NCBI GenBank assembly: GCA_022836915.1
Contig: CP094668.1
Span: 3,100,001 to 3,164,000 of the forward strand
Length of the DNA stretch: 64,000 nt
Reading direction: 5' to 3'
From: Paenibacillus sp. OVF10
GTDB taxonomy: Bacteria > Bacillota > Bacilli > Paenibacillales > Paenibacillaceae
The notes under the pieces are model-generated. The model did not search any database. It worked only from the letters and a program-made list of their open reading frames with translations, and was not told the DNA's origin. The position numbers were made by a program, and so were the translations under genes. Every line of letters begins with the position of its first letter. Within the stretch, counting starts at the first letter, position 1. Of this stretch, positions 60,498 through 64,000 are shown one piece after another.

Positions 60498-61509
60498 ATG
60501 AGTTTTTTAAAAAGCTGAGAGACAGCATTGCAAGCAAAACGGAGTCGGTCACCAAACAGTTCAAGGATGGATTGGAAAAGACACGTAAAGGGTTAGTGGA
60601 AAAAGTGTCGGATCTCGTTATCCGCCGCAAAAAAATCGATGAAGAGTTCTATGAAGAACTGGAAGAGATTTTGATCGGAGCAGACGTTGGCGTGAATACA
60701 GTCATGAATCTGATCGAAGACCTGCGCGTTGAGGTGAAAAAACGCAAAATCGAGGACGCGGCTGAGCTGCAGCCTGTACTGTCTGAGAAACTGACGGATC
60801 TTCTTCGCGGTGAACAGAATAATGAATTGAAAATGAATCCGGATGGCATTACCGTTATTTTGTTCGTTGGTGTTAACGGTGTTGGTAAAACAACAACGAT
60901 TGGCAAGCTGGCACATCGATTTAAACAGCAAGGTAAAAAAGTCATCATGGCAGCTGGAGATACGTTCCGTGCCGGAGCCATTGAACAACTGGAAGTATGG
61001 GGACAACGTGCCGGCGTCGATGTGATCAAACAGCAATCTGGTTCTGATCCAGCAGCGGTTATGTATGATGCGGTGCAGGCAGCGAAACAACGGGGTGCGG
61101 ATGTTCTCCTCTGTGATACAGCAGGTCGTCTGCAAAACAAATCGAACCTGATGGACGAGCTTAACAAGATCTATCGTGTCATTCAGCGTGAAATTCCGGA
61201 TGCTCCGCATGAAGTACTGATGGTACTGGATGCAACAACAGGTCAAAATGCCTTAAATCAGGCTAAACTTTTCGGTGAGAAAAGCGGTGTAACTGGCCTC
61301 GTACTGACGAAACTGGATGGAACAGCCAAAGGGGGATCGTTGTTGCGATCCGTCAGGAGCTGGACTTGCCTGTGAAGCTCGTAGGACTGGGTGAGAAGAT
61401 TGATGATCTGCAGCCGTTTGATTCTGAGCAATTTGTGCATGCTTTGTTCGCCGGATTGATCCAGGAACAGCCAGCGGAAAGTGCTGAAGAAGAGGAAGCT
61501 AATTCCTAG
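60498..61509 (+). CDS. ftsY: Signal recognition particle receptor FtsY (two frame breaks)
   Basis: FtsY is the membrane-associated SRP receptor GTPase that docks ribosome-SRP complexes. The repaired product of about 337 residues has the N-domain, then the G-domain with GVNGVGKTTTIGKLAH, GDTFRAGAIEQL, LCDTAGRLQNK and TKLDGTAKGG. The RBS GGAGGGG precedes ATG 60498, but the frame closes after five codons unless one T is added at T6 60503-60508, giving MSFFKKLRDSIASK, the family start. A second break at G5 61331-61335 needs one G to give GTAKGGIVVAIRQELDLPVKLVGLGE and a stop at 61507-61509. It is essential in relatives, so these are probably sequence errors. Confidence 0.93.
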
Positions 61510-61544
61510 AATCATTAATAATAGCATGAATTAATAATGTTAAC

Positions 61545-61599
61545 CGTATTGCCAGTGATATACGTGATAAGTGTCACGTGTAATGTCACTGGCAATACG
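61545..61599. repeat. Long inverted repeat between ftsY and trhA
   Basis: CGTATTGCCAGTGA (61545-61558) and TCACTGGCAATACG (61586-61599) are perfect 14-bp arms. An inner ACGTGA/TCACGT pair (61562-61567, 61574-61579) sits in the loop. No T-run follows; instead TATAAT (61602-61607) comes three bases later, so the right arm overlaps the place of a -35 box. It could be an operator or a cruciform. Confidence 0.65.
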
Positions 61600-61653
61600 T
61601 GTATAATGGGAATAAAGAAGGCAATGTTAAAGGGTTAGAAAGGACGGTTGAAA

Positions 61654-62301
61654 ATGGCCAATACGTATACCTATTCTCGCCGTGAAGAAGTCGCCAATGC
61701 GGTGACACATGGAATCGGCGCTGCACTCAGTGTAGCTGCACTGGTGATATTGATTGTATTTTCAAGTATGAAAGGCACGGCTTGGCATGTGGTCAGTTTC
61801 ACGATCTACGGGATCACCATGCTGCTGCTCTATACAAGCTCTACACTCGTTCATGCATGGAAAGATGGAAAAGTGAAAGATTTATTTGAGATTTTCGACC
61901 ATTCTTCCATTTATTTGTTTATTGCGGGATCGTACACTCCGCTTTTATTTATTGCTGTTCGCGGTACACTTGGATGGACTCTGTTCGGTATAATCTGGGG
62001 TATCGCATTATTCGGCGTGATCTTTAAGGCGTTTTTTACGAAAAAGTTTCTATTCATGTCCACGATTTTCTATATTGCGATGGGCTGGCTCATCGTTATT
62101 GCCTGGCAACCTCTTATGGCTGCCATTCCTACAGGCGGCATTGTGCTGCTGGTTGCTGGAGGCTTGATGTATACACTGGGTACGCTCTTTTATGTATGGC
62201 GTGGATTTCCGTACCACCATGCGATTTGGCATCTCTTTGTGTTAGCAGGCAGTATTCTTCATTTCTTTATGGTACTGCTGTATCTGACACCACTTCGCTA
62301 G
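61654..62301 (+). CDS. trhA: Haemolysin III / TrhA-type PAQR membrane protein
   Basis: This intact protein of about 215 residues has seven predicted membrane helices of the PAQR/haemolysin III family. It has the conserved HGIGAALSVAAL, STLVHAWKDGKVKDLFEIFDHSSIYLFIAGSYTP (with Ser/His/Asp of the proposed metal site) and the C-terminal FPYHHAIWHLFVLAGSILHFF (further His ligands). B. subtilis YqfA and E. coli TrhA relatives are linked to membrane lipid energetics; a lytic role is doubtful. ATG 61654 is chosen, eight bases after AAGGACGG; TTG 61648 would be too close. It sits unusually between ftsY and ylxM, with its own promoter-like region and terminator. Confidence 0.88.
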   Translation: MANTYTYSRREEVANAVTHGIGAALSVAALVILIVFSSMKGTAWHVVSFTIYGITMLLLYTSSTLVHAWKDGKVKDLFEIFDHSSIYLFIAGSYTPLLFIAVRGTLGWTLFGIIWGIALFGVIFKAFFTKKFLFMSTIFYIAMGWLIVIAWQPLMAAIPTGGIVLLVAGGLMYTLGTLFYVWRGFPYHHAIWHLFVLAGSILHFFMVLLYLTPLR

Positions 62302-62310
62302 AACACCATA

Positions 62311-62354
62311 AACGGATGCATCTCCACGGACTGAGACGCATTCGTTTTTTCTTC
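62311..62354 (+). terminator. Intrinsic terminator after trhA
   Basis: AACGGATGCATCTC pairs with GAGACGCATTCGTT (13 of 14) around an eight-base loop, followed by TTTTTTCTTC. Confidence 0.85.
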
Positions 62355-62478
62355 TACATAGAGGTGGATCGCAGAGATACAGACAGGATTTGCTTGTAGC
62401 GAAAAGGGTATAAACCACCCGTTAAACATCGAAATAACATATCATCAGAGCTGTTTTTATTGTGACAAGTATTTTTGC

Positions 62479-62507
62479 TTGACAACCTGATTTGTTTTAG
62501 GTATTAT
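62479..62507 (+). promoter_or_regulatory. Sigma-A promoter of ylxM-ffh
   Basis: A consensus TTGACA (62479-62484), an exact 17-base spacer and TATTAT (62502-62507) lie 56 bases before ylxM. Confidence 0.8.
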
Positions 62508-62562
62508 TAGGAACGTTGCAAGAGTGTAAAGTGTTTTTCCTTGACGAAGGGAGTGCCCCGAT

Positions 62563-62913
62563 GTGAGTCAAGAAAATCGGCTTGAGAAGACAAACCGGAT
62601 TAACTTGCTGTTTGCTTTTTATGAATTGTTACTTACCGAGAAACAGCAGACTTTTCTAAAGTATTACTTTCATGACGATTTCTCACTTGGTGAAATTGCA
62701 GCCGAGTTTGAGATCAGCCGCCAGGCGGTATACGAGCATATCAAGCGTGCCGAACAAGTGCTGGAAAATTACGAAAGCAAGCTGGGCTTGCTGGAAAAGC
62801 ATGAACGGCGTAATCGCAATCTTGAAGATTTGCAAAATGCATTGGAACGCGCAGGCGTCTCCATTGATAACAACAAACAAATACACGATATCGTTGCTCA
62901 GCTTAGTGAATGA
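62563..62913 (+). CDS. ylxM: YlxM-type putative DNA-binding protein, SRP-associated
   Basis: This intact 116-residue protein has a sigma-70 region 4-like helix-turn-helix (FSLGEIAAEFEISRQAVYEHIKRAE) and a helical C-terminus (ENYESKLGLLEKHERRNRNLEDLQ). YlxM is conserved directly upstream of ffh in Bacillota. In streptococci the relative binds Ffh and scRNA and modulates SRP GTPase activity, so a role in the SRP pathway is more likely than DNA regulation. It starts at GTG 62563, preceded by AAGGGAG. A good promoter lies just upstream and ffh follows 63 bases downstream. Confidence 0.92.
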   Translation: MSQENRLEKTNRINLLFAFYELLLTEKQQTFLKYYFHDDFSLGEIAAEFEISRQAVYEHIKRAEQVLENYESKLGLLEKHERRNRNLEDLQNALERAGVSIDNNKQIHDIVAQLSE

Positions 62914-62976
62914 AATATTGGCTGAGCGGAACGTATCGGTCTTGAAAACAGTATTAAAGCTTAAGGAGGTGGGATC

Positions 62977-64000
62977 ATGGCATTTGAAGGATTAACGACC
63001 CGATTACAGAATGTGTTCAGCAAGCTGCGCGGCAAAGGCAAGGTGTCTGATGAAGATGTTGCCGAGGCTATGCGCGAGGTACGTCTGGCATTGCTCGAAG
63101 CGGATGTAAACTTCAAAGTGGTCAAGGAATTCATCGCCAAGGTGAAAGAGAAGGCTGTTGGCAAAGAAGTGATGGAGAGCTTCACGCCAGGAATGGTCAT
63201 CATCGACATCGTTAACAAGGAACTGACGGATTTGATGGGTGGAAGCCAAGCAAAACTGGCTAAAGCGAACAAACCGCCTACGGTGCTGATGATGGTTGGT
63301 TTGCAGGGTGCTGGTAAAACAACCACATCGGGTAAACTGGCTAAAATGCTGCAAAAGCAAAACAGCAGACCATTGCTTGTTGCAGGAGATATTTATCGTC
63401 CGGCAGCGATAAAACAGTTGCAAGTACTTGGCGAGCAGATCAAAGCGCCGGTATTCACACTGGGAGATCAGACAAGCCCTGTTGAGATCGCACGTCAAGG
63501 TCTTCAACATGCCAAAGATAACGGTAATGACTATGTTATTATCGATACAGCTGGACGTCTGCATGTTGATGAAGAACTGATGGAAGAACTTCGCCAGATT
63601 CACAGCGTAGTGAATCCGGATGAAGTACTGCTTGTCGTAGACAGTATGACAGGTCAAGATGCGGTTAACGTAGCAGAACACTTTAACCAGCAGCTTAATC
63701 TGACCGGGGTTGTCCTGACGAAGCTGGATGGCGATACTCGTGGTGGTGCTGCACTTTCCGTCAAAGCAGTTACGGGTTGCCCAATCAAGTTTGCTTCTCT
63801 TGGAGAGAAACTTGACGCTTTGGAGCCATTCCATCCAGAACGTATGGCTTCACGGATCCTCGGTATGGGTGATATGTTATCTCTGATTGAGAAAGCACAA
63901 TTAAACATTGATACCGATAAAGCCAAGGAAATGGAACGGAAGATGCGTAATGCAGAATTCACGTTTGAAGATTTCCTGGAGCAGATGGATCAGGTGAAAA
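62977..64000 (+). CDS. ffh: Signal recognition particle protein Ffh (54 homolog), 5' part
   Basis: Ffh is the GTPase of the signal recognition particle. It binds the 4.5S/scRNA and signal sequences and docks with FtsY. The first 341 residues are in the window; the M-domain that binds RNA is mostly beyond the edge. The N-domain starts MAFEGLTTRLQNVFSKLRGK. The G-domain has GLQGAGKTTTSGKLAK (about residues 108-123), GDIYRPAAIKQL, DTAGRLHVDEEL, TKLDGDTRGGAALSV and GEKLDALEPFHPERM. ATG 62977 follows a consensus AAGGAGGTGGGATC. The visible part has no frame break. Confidence 0.97.
   Translation, partial: MAFEGLTTRLQNVFSKLRGKGKVSDEDVAEAMREVRLALLEADVNFKVVKEFIAKVKEKAVGKEVMESFTPGMVIIDIVNKELTDLMGGSQAKLAKANKPPTVLMMVGLQGAGKTTTSGKLAKMLQKQNSRPLLVAGDIYRPAAIKQLQVLGEQIKAPVFTLGDQTSPVEIARQGLQHAKDNGNDYVIIDTAGRLHVDEELMEELRQIHSVVNPDEVLLVVDSMTGQDAVNVAEHFNQQLNLTGVVLTKLDGDTRGGAALSVKAVTGCPIKFASLGEKLDALEPFHPERMASRILGMGDMLSLIEKAQLNIDTDKAKEMERKMRNAEFTFEDFLEQMDQVK

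Overview
The window looks like a piece of a Paenibacillus-type (Firmicutes, Bacillales) chromosome. This rests on strong AGGAGG ribosome binding sites, frequent GTG/TTG starts, the rsmD-coaD-ylbJ-sepM-tmcAL order, the fapR-plsX-fabH-fabD-fabG-acpP-fabF-rnc-smc-ftsY-(trhA)-ylxM-ffh order, YesM/YesN-type regulators beside a CUT1 sugar importer, and CcpA-type cre sites. I assign genus with fair confidence and do not assign a species.

Layout. 1-4.5 kb: the end of a hybrid histidine kinase, then a membrane-anchored hydrolase, a methyltransferase, a BadF-type sugar kinase and a GNAT acetyltransferase. 4.6-8.3 kb: a MarR repressor with an inverted-repeat operator, translationally coupled to a two-module MMPL exporter. 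8.4-13.1 kb: an SGNH hydrolase, an APH-like kinase, a TPR protein and a Tet(M)-like EF-G-family GTPase. 13.2-25.1 kb: a plant-polysaccharide region with an AraC regulator divergent from uxaB-uxaA (galacturonate catabolism), a WYL regulator, a GH42 beta-galactosidase divergent from a second AraC regulator, two esterases and an SMP-30 lactonase. 25.3-39.4 kb: a VOC protein, a secreted GH74-X2-CBM3 xyloglucanase, a YesN/YesM two-component pair, a sugar ABC importer without its own ATPase, and a GH2 beta-galactosidase. 39.5-40.8 kb: four small unrecognised genes. 41 kb to the end: conserved core genes (RNA modification, CoA, sporulation membrane protein, Lon-like protease, flavohaemoglobin, yceD-rpmF, fatty acid synthesis, RNase III, SMC and the SRP pathway).

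How the parts fit. The middle of the window is a coherent carbohydrate unit: extracellular xyloglucan and probably galactan/pectin breakdown, deacetylation, uptake of oligosaccharides, intracellular beta-galactosidases, and uronate oxidation. Candidate cre sites precede uxaBA, the xyloglucanase and the solute-binding protein gene, which suggests glucose repression. The right half is a lipid/cell-growth cluster whose first gene, fapR, has a recognisable FapR operator in its own promoter.

The most unusual property is technical. About 30 reading-frame breaks occur in 20 genes, including normally essential ones (smc, ftsY, fabD). Every break is repaired by adding one base, usually to a homopolymer of G/C or A/T. 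Each repaired gene then has a length divisible by three and regains a canonical family C- or N-terminus. I read these as sequencing deletions, not real pseudogenes, and give repaired gene spans below. I found no convincing novel defence or mobile system. The best unexplained signals are structured intergenic elements (fabD-fabG, fabG-acpP, the gap after the solute-binding protein gene, and ftsY-trhA) and the small-gene islet at 39.5-40.8 kb.
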